A stretch of 12,533 nt of DNA, taken from assembly GCF_002087075.1 (NCBI RefSeq), contig NZ_MWSM01000042.1, positions 1 to 12,533 of the forward strand, read 5' to 3'. A model generated the notes under the pieces. That model ran no database searches and had not been told where the DNA came from. It was given only the letters and a program-made list of their open reading frames with translations. How positions within the stretch are numbered: position 1 is the first letter of the stretch; the number at the start of each line of letters is the position of its first letter. Origin of the DNA: Streptococcus pseudopneumoniae ATCC BAA-960 = CCUG 49455 (GTDB lineage Bacteria > Bacillota > Bacilli > Lactobacillales > Streptococcaceae). Positions 1 through 6,795 of the stretch are shown here, piece after piece. Made by a program: the position numbers and the translations under genes.

Positions 1-40
1 CTTGAACTTGAAATTTGGCTCGAATGTAATAATGTCTTTA

Positions 41-728
41 GTAAATTGAACGTGAAAATGTCCCATTTGATAAAATAGTCGTATGAAAAGGATCCAACTG
101 AATATGAATGAAACGAAAAAATATCTTGTGATAAAAGCTATAGACCAAGGAAAGAAAACAAAGAATCGAGCCTGTGTCGAACTGAACCTTTCTAAAAGAC
201 AAAGCAATCATCTGCTACTAGCCTATCAACAGAAAGGAAAAGAAGTCTACTTCAGCAGAAAGACAAAAGCATTCGTTATAAAAGAAGTTGACGGTGACAT
301 CTACCTCAATATCGCTGACAAGATCTATCACACAAAGGAGCTACTAGTTCATGAACTCTATTCGAAAAACTTTGAATCAGAACCAGAACAAAAAAAGAAA
401 GACGCAAGTATGTCCCTCCACAAACCCATCCGTGGAAACTCACATCTTTCAAACAATATCTTCAGAAAAATAAAAAGGATTATGAAGAGTTTACTAGTGA
501 GGAGCTTCATTCTCCTCAGCTACAAGTATAATCTATTTCTCGCTAAATGGGAAGCTGTTCCTTAAAGGAAATCACTCTATCCCTTACATTTAGGAGAGAG
601 AAAGTAAGGAGTCTAAGACAAGCATTTCATTTGACAAAACAGCTTCAAGGGTTCCTCGTATCAAATAAAATCAAAATAATTGCCCTCAATCTCACCATTT
701 TTTTGGGACATCATCACTTTCGATTGAC
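41..728 (+). mobile_element. Collapsed IS1202-like insertion sequence with terminal inverted repeats
   Basis: The left end (41-65) and the reverse complement of the right end (704-728) form an imperfect inverted repeat. Over the inner 22 bp (44-65 against 704-725) 18 positions match, and both copies contain ATGTCCCA. Between them lies a degraded transposase read left to right, followed by about 170 bp (532-703) in which I see no gene. From memory, IS1202-type elements are about 1.7 kb, so more than half the element appears to be missing. I found no target duplication in the bases just outside the repeats. The right end lies 9 bp from the stop codon of rlmD. The IS1202 assignment rests on recognising the transposase sequence, not on a database match. 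Confidence 0.7.
104..531 (+). pseudogene. IS1202-like transposase, internally deleted and frameshifted
   Basis: The first roughly 45 residues, from MNETKKYLVIKAI to LLLAYQQKGKE, resemble the N-terminal helix-turn-helix of IS1202-type streptococcal transposases. They run directly into what looks like the C-terminal part (YFSRKTKAFVIK, then IADKIYHTKELLVHELYSKNF), so the central catalytic region appears to be absent. The frame then breaks at an A run (390-396). Adding one A makes the sequence continue ERRKYVPPQTHPW and on to a stop at 529-531, which reads as a natural C-terminus. The frame stays open to 565 without this correction, but with implausible sequence. The start at 104 is preferred over 83 because an AAAAGGA site lies about 12 nt before it. 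The product cannot be an active transposase. Confidence 0.72.
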
Positions 729-737
729 AATTCTTTT

Positions 738-2093
738 TTAAAATTTTTTAATTAATTTTACAACTGCTTCCGTTCGAGCTGTATGTGGGAACATATCGAC
801 CGACTGGATATAATGAAGATCATAGACTTCTACTAAGCGTACCAAATCACGAGCCAAGGTCGAAACATTACAAGAAATATAGACCATTTTTTCTGGTACA
901 TAAGTAAGAATAGTATCTAATAACTTATCATCCAGACCTGTACGTGGTGGGTCAACAATCAAAGCATCTGCTCGGTAGCCTTCCTTGTACCAACGAGGAA
1001 TAATCTCTTCTGCCGTTCCAGCTTCATAATGAGTATTGTCAAATCCCATTCTTTTAGCATTTCGCTTGGCATCTTCAATAGCTTCTGGAATAATATCCAT
1101 ACCTCTGAGTGTTTTTACTTTCTTTGCAAAGGCAAAACCAATTGTTCCAACTCCACAATAAGCGTCAATCAAATGGTCTTCTTTACTAACATCCAGCGCT
1201 TTTACTGCCTCGCTATAAAGGACTTCTGTTTGTTCAGGATTTAGTTGATAGAAAGCTCGAGGGGATAGTGAAAATTCATAATCGAGTACACCTTCTTGAA
1301 TACTCTCTTGCCCCCAGATAATCTCTGTCTTTTCACCATATATCTCACTGGTTTTAGCTGTATTTGTATTAACAGCTACTGTCACAACTTCTGGGAAATC
1401 TTTAACCAACTCTTTTACCAATTGGGTTAAATTAAGCTGGCGGTTTGTAACAATAATAATCTGAACCTGTCCGGTCTTTCTCGCGCGTCGGACCATAATA
1501 GTACGGACACCTAGAACTTTTCTCTCATCCGTGATTGGAATCTGGTGATAAGTAAGTAATTCTGCTAAGCGATTAGCAATCACTTGGGTTTCCTTATCTT
1601 GTACCAGGCAGTCTTTCAACTCTACTAAATAGTGAGAGTTTTGTGCATATAAGCCCGCCTTGACCTGATTTTTAAATTTTCGAGTCTGAAATTGTAACTT
1701 AGCTCTGTAATATTTTGGTTCCTGCATTCCAATAGTTGGACGAATTTCATAATTTTCATATCCTGCAGGAGCAAATTTTTTCAGCGCTTGATGAAGCAAG
1801 TCCGTCTTGAACTCCAGCTGCTTATCATAATGCAGGTGCATGATTTGGCAGCCTCCGCACTCATTATAAATAGTACAAGCTGGCACAACGCGGAATTTAG
1901 ACTTCTTGTTGACCTTTAATAATTTCGCTTCAACAAAGTTGCGTTTAATAGAAGTAATCTGACAGTAGATATCTTCTCCTTTGAGAGCTCCAGGTACAAA
2001 GACTAATGTTTTTTGATAAAAGCCAATTCCCTCACCATTAATTCCCATACGCTTGATTTTTAATGGTATTTTTTGTTTTATTTTTAGATTCAT
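738..2093 (-). CDS. rlmD: 23S rRNA (uracil-5-)-methyltransferase, RlmD/RlmCD (RumA/TrmA) family
   Basis: SAM-dependent enzyme that makes 5-methyluridine in 23S rRNA. In the 451-residue product the N-terminus (about 1-55) is a TRAM-like RNA-binding domain. Four cysteines (C73, C79, C82 and C162) fit the [4Fe-4S] site of the RumA family. SAM motif I is [10 protein letters not shown] (310-319), the DPPRTGLD motif is near 381, the catalytic cysteine is in SCN (C408), and the general-base glutamate is in TARTEAV (E442). The open frame extends 24 codons further upstream, but that part is unlike the family and carries the promoter, so I start at [10 protein letters not shown]. Streptococci can carry two such paralogues, and which uridine (U1939 or U747) this one modifies cannot be told here. 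An extended -10 box ends 6 nt before the ATG. No Shine-Dalgarno sequence is visible. Confidence 0.93.
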   Translation of the reverse strand: MNLKIKQKIPLKIKRMGINGEGIGFYQKTLVFVPGALKGEDIYCQITSIKRNFVEAKLLKVNKKSKFRVVPACTIYNECGGCQIMHLHYDKQLEFKTDLLHQALKKFAPAGYENYEIRPTIGMQEPKYYRAKLQFQTRKFKNQVKAGLYAQNSHYLVELKDCLVQDKETQVIANRLAELLTYHQIPITDERKVLGVRTIMVRRARKTGQVQIIIVTNRQLNLTQLVKELVKDFPEVVTVAVNTNTAKTSEIYGEKTEIIWGQESIQEGVLDYEFSLSPRAFYQLNPEQTEVLYSEAVKALDVSKEDHLIDAYCGVGTIGFAFAKKVKTLRGMDIIPEAIEDAKRNAKRMGFDNTHYEAGTAEEIIPRWYKEGYRADALIVDPPRTGLDDKLLDTILTYVPEKMVYISCNVSTLARDLVRLVEVYDLHYIQSVDMFPHTARTEAVVKLIKKF

Positions 2094-2099
2094 AGGTCT

Positions 2100-2105
2100 A
2101 TTATA
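2100..2105 (-). promoter_or_regulatory. Extended -10 promoter of rlmD, probably giving a leaderless mRNA
   Basis: On the minus strand the sequence TGGTATAAT is a perfect -10 hexamer with an upstream TG extension. No good -35 is seen at 17 nt. The six bases AGACCT separate the hexamer from the ATG at 2093, so transcription would be expected to begin at or within a base or two of the start codon. Confidence 0.7.
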
Positions 2106-2137
2106 CCATGGAGTTTCTAAGATATTTAAGAATATGT

Positions 2138-2143
2138 TACAAT
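2138..2143 (+). promoter_or_regulatory. Extended -10 promoter of the APH(3')-like gene, probably leaderless
   Basis: The plus strand reads TGTTACAAT, a TG-extended -10 box, followed by AAAAGC and then the ATG at 2150. The candidate -35 (TTCTAA at 2115-2120) is weak. There is no room for a Shine-Dalgarno sequence downstream of the expected start point. The layout mirrors the rlmD promoter 33 bp away on the other strand. Confidence 0.65.
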
Positions 2144-2149
2144 AAAAGC

Positions 2150-2926
2150 ATGAATTCAAAAACACCTCGCTTTAGTATACTAGATTTCCCTGAACAATTA
2201 CGAAGCTATATCAAGGGAGCTAATCTCTCTGATAGTTCTTCTCATTCAAGTGCAACTGTCCTATATATAGATTCAGGTTACTATTTAAAAATAGATCAAA
2301 AAGGTAGATTAGCTCAAGAAGCTAAGATTGCAAGTTGGTTCGAAACTGAAGGATTGGGAACTCCAGTGATTACCTATTTATCAGCAAAAAAGGACTTCCT
2401 TCTGACCAAAGAAGCCATTGGCAGAAATGCTCTCGATTTTTTAAATCAACCCGAAAAACTCTGTCAAACCCTAGCTCAAGCATTAAACAAACTTCACAGT
2501 CTTAAACCACAATCTTTTCCGTCGGAAAATCATCTGAAGCGTTATAAAGAAAAAGCCTTAAAAAACTATCAGAAGGGGACTTTTTATAACAAGACTCTTC
2601 TGCCCCAATTTCATATTCACAGTCGTGAAGAAGCTTACCAACTGATACAAGAGAAAGGTTACATCCTCAAAGATGATGCTTTTATTCATGGAGATGCCTG
2701 CCTGCCAAATTTCATCTTGAAGGATGCCTCGCATTTTTCTTGCTTTATTGACTTGGGATTGGCTGGTTTTAGTGACCGACATATCGACCTCTTTTGGGCA
2801 ATTTGGTCCCTTCATTACAACCTACAAGATGCTACGTATGCTGAATTATTTCTCGACTATTACGGTAGAGAATATGTAGATATGGATAAACTCCGACTTG
2901 TTGCAGCTTTCGAAGCATTTAGATGA
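2150..2926 (+). CDS. APH(3')-like small-molecule kinase (aminoglycoside phosphotransferase fold)
   Basis: A 258-residue protein with the layout of APH(3') enzymes, which are about 264 residues long. The N-lobe lysine is in YYLKI (K47), with a likely partner glutamate at E57. The catalytic loop is [13 protein letters not shown] (H180, D182, N187). The metal-binding aspartate is in [15 protein letters not shown] (D201). Both the HGDACLPN and the ADR/SDR-x-x-D segments match APH(3') proteins very closely. No signal peptide or membrane segment is seen. The open frame starts at 2108, but [10 protein letters not shown] at 2150 follows the -10 box and looks like the true N-terminus. It sits 9 nt before recX, so the two are probably cotranscribed. 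Whether the substrate is an aminoglycoside or a housekeeping metabolite cannot be read from sequence; resistance should not be assumed. Confidence 0.85.
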   Translation: MNSKTPRFSILDFPEQLRSYIKGANLSDSSSHSSATVLYIDSGYYLKIDQKGRLAQEAKIASWFETEGLGTPVITYLSAKKDFLLTKEAIGRNALDFLNQPEKLCQTLAQALNKLHSLKPQSFPSENHLKRYKEKALKNYQKGTFYNKTLLPQFHIHSREEAYQLIQEKGYILKDDAFIHGDACLPNFILKDASHFSCFIDLGLAGFSDRHIDLFWAIWSLHYNLQDATYAELFLDYYGREYVDMDKLRLVAAFEAFR

Positions 2927-2935
2927 AAGGAAATT

Positions 2936-3712
2936 ATGAAAATCACAAAACTTGAAAAGAAAAAAAGACTCTATCTGATGGAGCTTGATAATGGCGACAA
3001 ATGCTATATCACCGAAGACACAATTGTTCGTTTTATGTTATCGAGAGATAAGGTGATAAGCCAAGAGGAATTGAAAGAGATTCAGGACTTTGCTCAATTT
3101 TCTTATGGTAAGAATCTGGCTCTCTACCATTTATCCTTTAAAGCACGCACTGAAAAAGAGGTCAGAGAATATCTAAAAAAATACGATATTGATGAAAACA
3201 TCGTTTCTCAAGTCATTGCTAATCTTAAAGAAGATAAGTGGATCAATGATAGCCAATACGCTTATGCTAGCATCAATGCTAATCAACTGTCAGGAGACAA
3301 GGGTCCTTATGTGCTGACTCAGAAACTAGCTCAAAAAGGGATTTCAAAATCTACTATAGAAGAGAACTTGAAAGAATTTGATTTTTCTGAAGTTGCTCAA
3401 CGTGTAGCTAATAAACTATTGAAAAAATATGAGGGAAAACTTCCAGCTCGTGCCCTGCAAGATAAGATTATCCAGAGCTTGACTAACAAGGGCTTCTCTT
3501 ATTCTGATGCTAAAATTGCCTTTGACGACTTAGATAGCCAAATTGACCAAGAAACGACTCAAGAACTCATCTTCAAGGAACTTGATAAGCAATATACTAA
3601 GTATGCTCGAAAGTATGAAGGATACGAACTGAAGCAGCGTTTAACTCAAGTTTTAGCACGAAAGGGCTACGATTTTTCGGATATAGCAAGCGCTCTTAGA
3701 GAATATCTTTAA
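2936..3712 (+). CDS. recX: RecX, regulator of RecA
   Basis: RecX binds RecA filaments and limits their extension, tempering homologous recombination and the SOS response. The 258-residue product is of the usual length for Firmicutes RecX. It is helical and highly charged, with the repeated three-helix pattern typical of the family, for example the segments around [33 protein letters not shown] and [21 protein letters not shown] clear AAAGGA ribosome site lies 7-8 nt before the ATG. The gene follows the APH-like gene after 9 nt and most likely shares its promoter. There is no sign of damage. Confidence 0.93.
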   Translation: MKITKLEKKKRLYLMELDNGDKCYITEDTIVRFMLSRDKVISQEELKEIQDFAQFSYGKNLALYHLSFKARTEKEVREYLKKYDIDENIVSQVIANLKEDKWINDSQYAYASINANQLSGDKGPYVLTQKLAQKGISKSTIEENLKEFDFSEVAQRVANKLLKKYEGKLPARALQDKIIQSLTNKGFSYSDAKIAFDDLDSQIDQETTQELIFKELDKQYTKYARKYEGYELKQRLTQVLARKGYDFSDIASALREYL

Positions 3713-3753
3713 TATTTCCAAGTGAAATTCACAGATTTTAGGTAATTTTATGG

Positions 3754-3759
3754 TACAAT
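3754..3759 (+). promoter_or_regulatory. Extended -10 promoter of the ntdP-like gene
   Basis: TGGTACAAT on the plus strand is a TG-extended -10 box 41 nt before the ATG at 3801. No convincing -35 at 17 nt; TTCACA at 3728-3733 is too far (20 nt). Confidence 0.6.
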
Positions 3760-3800
3760 AGTAAATGATAAACTTATAAATTGTAGAAAGTTGGTTAGTT

Positions 3801-4334
3801 ATGAAGCTTCCAAAAGAAGGCGACTTTATTACAATTCAAAGTTATAAGCATGATGGGAGTCTCCACCGAACTTGGCGGGACACCATGGTACTAAAAACAA
3901 CAGAAAACGCCATTATTGGTGTCAACGATCATACACTTGTTACCGAAAGTGATGGTCGTCGTTGGGTCACTCGAGAACCGGCTATTGTTTACTTTCACAA
4001 GAAATATTGGTTTAATATCATTGCCATGATTCGTGATAATGGAACTTCTTACTATTGCAATATGGCTAGCCCCTACTATCTGGATGAAGAAGCACTGAAG
4101 TATATTGATTACGATTTGGATGTTAAAATTTTTACAGATGGGGAAAAACGTCTCTTGGACGTTGAAGAGTACGAGCGTCACAAACGCAAAATGAATTATT
4201 CTGATGATTTGGACTATATTTTAAAAGAACATGTCAAAATTCTTGTTGATTGGATTAACAATGGACGTGGTCCTTTCTCAGAAGCCTATGTAAACATTTG
4301 GTACAAGCGCTATGTAGAACTAAAGAATCGGTAA
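3801..4334 (+). CDS. Nucleoside tri-/diphosphate phosphatase, NtdP (YgaC / UPF0374, DUF402) family
   Basis: The 177-residue product matches the single-domain DUF402 proteins of Firmicutes across its whole length. Recognisable parts are [19 protein letters not shown] at the N-terminus, [25 protein letters not shown], and the acidic [11 protein letters not shown] stretch, where conserved aspartates probably bind divalent metal. Members studied in staphylococci and Bacillus hydrolyse nucleoside tri- and diphosphates in the cytoplasm. The gene is monocistronic: it has its own extended -10 promoter and a strong terminator immediately after the stop. The ribosome site is weak (GAAAG about 10 nt upstream). 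Confidence 0.88.
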   Translation: MKLPKEGDFITIQSYKHDGSLHRTWRDTMVLKTTENAIIGVNDHTLVTESDGRRWVTREPAIVYFHKKYWFNIIAMIRDNGTSYYCNMASPYYLDEEALKYIDYDLDVKIFTDGEKRLLDVEEYERHKRKMNYSDDLDYILKEHVKILVDWINNGRGPFSEAYVNIWYKRYVELKNR

Positions 4335-4340
4335 AGTTGT

Positions 4341-4376
4341 CAAAGGTCAGGAACAAAATCCTGACCTTGTTTTTTT
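4341..4376 (+). terminator. Rho-independent terminator of the ntdP-like gene
   Basis: A perfect 10-bp stem (AAGGTCAGGA at 4343-4352, TCCTGACCTT at 4359-4368) with a 6-nt loop is followed by GTTTTTTT. Confidence 0.92.
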
Positions 4377-4378
4377 GG

Positions 4379-4461
4379 TAGTATAAAATAAATTGTGTAA
4401 AAACAAAAAGGAATAAATCCATTATAGCAGAGTTACAACACCTTACTAGAAAGAGATTTAT
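4379..4461. repeat. 83-bp direct repeat, copy 1 (downstream side of the methyltransferase-rgg island)
   Basis: It aligns over its full 83 bp with 6388-6470 in the same orientation, at roughly 75-80% identity by eye. Shared blocks include TAGT, AATAA, TTGT, CAAAAA, GGAATA and AGATTTAT/AAATTTAT. The outer end carries AATTGTGTAAAA, which resembles IS256-family terminal inverted repeats as I remember them; this identification is tentative. No transposase is present in either copy. Confidence 0.7.
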
Positions 4462-4680
4462 GCAGAATTCGTAAAATATATAAAACAAATAGATATACTG
4501 TTATTTTTTAATGTCTCTGTTCCTTGTAAGTTTACAACAAACTTATATCGTTTAATACAAAAAATACGAAGATGATTAGTATAAAAAATACAGGTCAACT
4601 TCGTATTTTTTTATTTCCACATAGCATCAATCACTTGGTACAACATTTTAAAAACAATATCTCGACAGAGAAAATGGTAT
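4462..4680. other. Intergenic stretch with a possible 3' gene remnant and an inverted repeat
   Basis: Apart from the inverted repeat at 4559-4612, the only coding-like signal is a short minus-strand frame, about 4611-4680. It begins after a TAG and ends YQVIDAMWK followed by a stop. It looks like the tail of a lost gene, but it is too short to assign. Nothing else is recognised. Confidence 0.35.
4559..4612 (-). terminator. Long-loop inverted repeat, possible terminator of the rgg locus
   Basis: A perfect 13-bp inverted repeat (AAAAAATACGAAG at 4559-4571, CTTCGTATTTTTT at 4599-4611) is separated by 27 nt. It ends in a T run in both directions and lies just past the rgg remnant. The long loop weakens the terminator call. 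Confidence 0.5.
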
Positions 4681-5551
4681 TTAATCTACCAGCTCATTTA
4701 ATCGTTTTTGAAAATATAAAGCAATACTTTTAGATTCAATAAACTCAAAATATTTTATGACATCGTTCATTTGTTTAATTCCAGATTCTTTAGATTCAGT
4801 CAGATATATTTTATATCCTTTTACAAATTTGAATGTAGATTTTTCAAAAACTTTTGTGTCATCTTTTAATAGTCATCTTTTAATAATTTTTTTAATTTCA
4901 TTTCAAAGTAGTCTGCATATATTAGATGTGAATTTTCAAGGCAACAGAACCAAAAATTTAAACAAGCTGACACAACTAAATTTCTATTCTTGCCGATTTT
5001 TTCGTAATAATGTGTACGCTCTAGTATTTCTTTTCCGACCATGTAAATATAATCTATTTCAAAAAGATGATATAAATTACCAATCAGCGTTATCTCATAG
5101 GACTCCCATCGTTCCTTCTGGAATAAATAGTCATACACTAAATTTAGATCATCTCTACTAACTACATGATTACAATCTATCTGATTTAATAATCCCTGAA
5201 CCATAATTGTATTTATTTTATGAGTTTTTCCCCACTCTTCTCAAAAAGTTTTTGTTGCTCATTTTTTATTTCCTCCAACCCTTTAGTATTCAAACTATAA
5301 AAGTTCGGAGATAAATTAACCAAAAAATCATCACGCTCCGATCTTTTATAATGTTCTAGGTAATTACAAAAATTCTCTATCGAAACATTGATATTTGATA
5401 ATAATTCAAAAAACGTTGAAAGAGAAATTTCATTTTCTCCCCTTTCAAATCTAGAAAGTTGAGATTTTGATATAGAATCAGCTGCAGCATACTCTAAAGA
5501 ATATCCGTTTAATTTTCTAAAATATCGAAAAGCTTCTCCGTAATTTTTCAC
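4681..5551 (-). pseudogene. Rgg-family transcriptional regulator, broken by two frameshifts
   Basis: Rgg proteins are cytoplasmic activators or repressors with an N-terminal XRE helix-turn-helix and a C-terminal helical repeat domain that often binds secreted short peptides. The first part (5213-5551, GTG start, AGGGA site 8 nt upstream) holds the HTH, including SKSQLSRFERGENEISLSTF. The second frame (4866-5204) carries the middle of the repeat domain, and a third frame to the TAA at 4681-4683 carries the C-terminus, ending FQKRLNELVD. The first break is at a five-base run (5225-5229): one extra base gives EKSGEKTHKINTIMVQGLL. The second is a perfect 14-bp tandem duplication (4858-4885): removing one copy gives LLKDDTKVFEKS. 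With both repaired the gene is 858 nt, 285 residues plus stop, the normal Rgg length. It follows the methyltransferase gene after 12 nt. Confidence 0.88.
4858..4885. repeat. Perfect 14-bp tandem duplication inside rgg
   Basis: Plus-strand GTCATCTTTTAATA occurs twice head to tail (4858-4871 and 4872-4885). The extra copy causes the second frameshift of the rgg pseudogene. Confidence 0.95.
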
Positions 5552-5563
5552 ACTTTCATTCCC

Positions 5564-6337
5564 TTAACTTTCTTTTCGAGCGATAAACATACCATATTCT
5601 TTAGGAATGATCAACATACCATTATTAAACTCACTTTCCAATCTTTTACGTATTATTTCCTCTTCTAGTGAACCTATTTCTGAAATTCCTTTAAACGATT
5701 GGATGTATTTAACTAGGTCATCTATACTAGTTACCTGTAACTCATCATCATAGAGTAATGTATCGACAGAGTTAAAACACCTACTCAGGTACCTTTTACC
5801 ATTTTGTAAAGTAAACGTTTTATTTTCTAAATCTTGATTAACCTCATCTTTAAATAAATTTGCCAAATAATTTACAACTCCATTTTCACCAAATGTAGCA
5901 CAGTAAAAAATGCCTTCGGTTTTTAAGACCCTATTCACTTCAGAGAGAGCTTTAGGAATATCATTCACATGATGTAGAAGCATATTAGCAATAACAATAT
6001 CAAAAGTTTCATTCTCAAAAGAAATCTTTTGAATATCCATTATCTCATAGTTGACATTGTCTCTATTTCCAATCACTGACTTCGTTGATTTTACCATATC
6101 TTTAGAAAAATCTGTAACAATCAACTGCTTCATTTTATCTATAGAATCACTATTGCTTTTCCACAGTTCTCCTGTACCACATCCTAATTCTAGAACCTTT
6201 ACTTCATCAGTGATTTGGTAGTTAGAAAATATCCAATTATTAAATCCCAATTTATTTTTTGAATACTTCTTATGCAATTCTACTCGAATATCAAGATTAT
6301 CATGACTTTTATATTGTTCAATTACTTTATCAATCAT
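5564..6337 (-). CDS. Class I SAM-dependent methyltransferase (Methyltransf_11 type), substrate unknown
   Basis: A 257-residue soluble protein with the Rossmann-fold methyltransferase signature. Motif I is VLELGCGTGE (around 48-57), the acidic residue that binds the SAM ribose is in LIVTDFS (D76), and the motif IV/post-IV segment is FDIVIANMLLHHVNDIPKALSEVNRVLK (112-139). The C-terminal half, about 150-257, is not one I recognise and should hold the substrate specificity. It has a good promoter and a GGAGGG ribosome site 9 nt before the ATG. The rgg pseudogene follows 12 nt after its stop, so the pair formed one transcript. It is visibly more AT-rich than rlmD or groEL and is flanked by direct repeats, which suggests acquisition by transfer. 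Small-molecule, peptide or nucleic-acid targets are all possible. Confidence 0.82.
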   Translation of the reverse strand: MIDKVIEQYKSHDNLDIRVELHKKYSKNKLGFNNWIFSNYQITDEVKVLELGCGTGELWKSNSDSIDKMKQLIVTDFSKDMVKSTKSVIGNRDNVNYEIMDIQKISFENETFDIVIANMLLHHVNDIPKALSEVNRVLKTEGIFYCATFGENGVVNYLANLFKDEVNQDLENKTFTLQNGKRYLSRCFNSVDTLLYDDELQVTSIDDLVKYIQSFKGISEIGSLEEEIIRKRLESEFNNGMLIIPKEYGMFIARKES

Positions 6338-6366
6338 TTTAAATGCCCTCCACTCTATAATTTGAC

Positions 6367-6396
6367 ATTATATCACAAGAATAAAGATAGTGTTAA
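6367..6396 (-). promoter_or_regulatory. Promoter of the methyltransferase-rgg transcript
   Basis: On the minus strand, -35 TTAACA (6396-6391), an 18-nt spacer and a TG-extended -10 TGATATAAT (hexamer 6372-6367). The -35 lies inside the outer end of the 83-bp repeat copy 2. Confidence 0.7.
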
Positions 6397-6470
6397 ATAA
6401 GTTGTATAAATGCAAAAAAGGAATATTCCGTTACAGCAAAGTTGTAACACATTTCTATAAAGAAATTTAT
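6388..6470. repeat. 83-bp direct repeat, copy 2 (upstream side of the methyltransferase-rgg island)
   Basis: Same length and orientation as copy 1 at 4379-4461. The outer end (TAGTGTTAAATAAGTTGTAT) supplies the -35 of the methyltransferase promoter. The inner part has a GTTAC/GTAAC inverted repeat that copy 1 has partly lost. Confidence 0.7.
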
Positions 6471-6655
6471 TCCTACGACTCAGTTTGGCATGCTTAACTT
6501 CCTAACTCAAAAACAAAGCATCGATTAATTTATCCGTTCTTCTTTTGAAACAGATTTGAACTGATAATTGCTCGTTTTAATTTAAGAAGCTCTTTTGAGC
6601 AAAACTTCATTTTTTTAAGAGTCCAACAATTTCTGTCTATCGCTTTTCTACTAGC
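6471..6655. other. Intergenic stretch, no gene recognised
   Basis: Between the 83-bp repeat and the queH terminator I see no supported gene. A minus-strand frame without stops ends at 6530-6532, but its upstream part overlaps the terminator hairpin and the RUP-like element, so it is not treated as coding. Confidence 0.5.
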
Positions 6656-6680
6656 AAAAAACCTACCTTGAGGCAAGTTT
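6656..6680 (-). terminator. Rho-independent terminator of queH
   Basis: On the minus strand AACTTGCC, loop TCAA, GGTAGGTT, followed by further T residues: an 8-bp stem with two G-U pairs. It lies 5 nt beyond the stop codon that queH would have if the RUP-like element were absent. Confidence 0.65.
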
Positions 6681-6707
6681 TCATTTATATATCTAATTTC
6701 GTAATAG

Positions 6708-6795
6708 TATAGTAAAATGAAATAAGGACAGTCAAATCGATTTCTAACAATGTTTTAGAAGTAAAGGTGTACTATTCTAGTTTCAATCTACTATA
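6708..6795. mobile_element. RUP-like small repeat element, probably internally shortened
   Basis: The ends form an imperfect inverted repeat (TATAGTAAAATGAAA at 6708, against TATAGTAGATTGAAA reading in from 6795) and each ends in TA, as expected for IS630-related RUP elements that duplicate a TA target. The interior (GACAGTCAAATCGATTTC and onward) matches the pneumococcal RUP as I remember it, but at 88 bp it is shorter than the usual 107 bp, apparently through loss of bases near 6727. The right end overlaps the last codons and stop of queH. Confidence 0.68.

Noticed and set aside
547..741. 64-residue open frame after the transposase remnant
   Set aside because: It spans the right inverted repeat of the IS and the end of rlmD, resembles nothing, and has no ribosome site.
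2150..2926. Calling the APH-like gene an aminoglycoside resistance gene
   Set aside because: Family motifs support the kinase fold only; its core-genome context and lack of mobile signals do not support acquired resistance.
4255..4488. 77-residue minus-strand open frame across the ntdP end and repeat copy 1
   Set aside because: It crosses the terminator and the end of ntdP and is very rich in Phe and Ile, as expected from AT-rich non-coding DNA.
4527..4545. Small hairpin TAAGTTT/AAACTTA as a terminator or ncRNA
   Set aside because: The stem is short and AT-only, with no T run on either side and no promoter nearby.
4858..4885. CRISPR or VNTR array
   Set aside because: Only two copies of a 14-bp unit with no spacers; it is a simple tandem duplication. 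No other repeated-spacer pattern occurs in the window.
4757..5161. Plus-strand open frame opposite the rgg remnant
   Set aside because: The minus strand carries recognisable Rgg sequence over this whole stretch; the plus frame is a shadow.
5552..6400. Short hydrophobic peptide gene that would partner the Rgg regulator
   Set aside because: I looked on both strands around the methyltransferase and rgg for a small Met-Lys, hydrophobic frame with a ribosome site and found none.
6530..6705. Minus-strand frame of about 56 codons reading NLPQGRFFASRKAIDRN
   Set aside because: It overlaps the queH terminator hairpin and runs into the RUP-like element, with no start or ribosome site in its upstream half; I could not match it to any protein.
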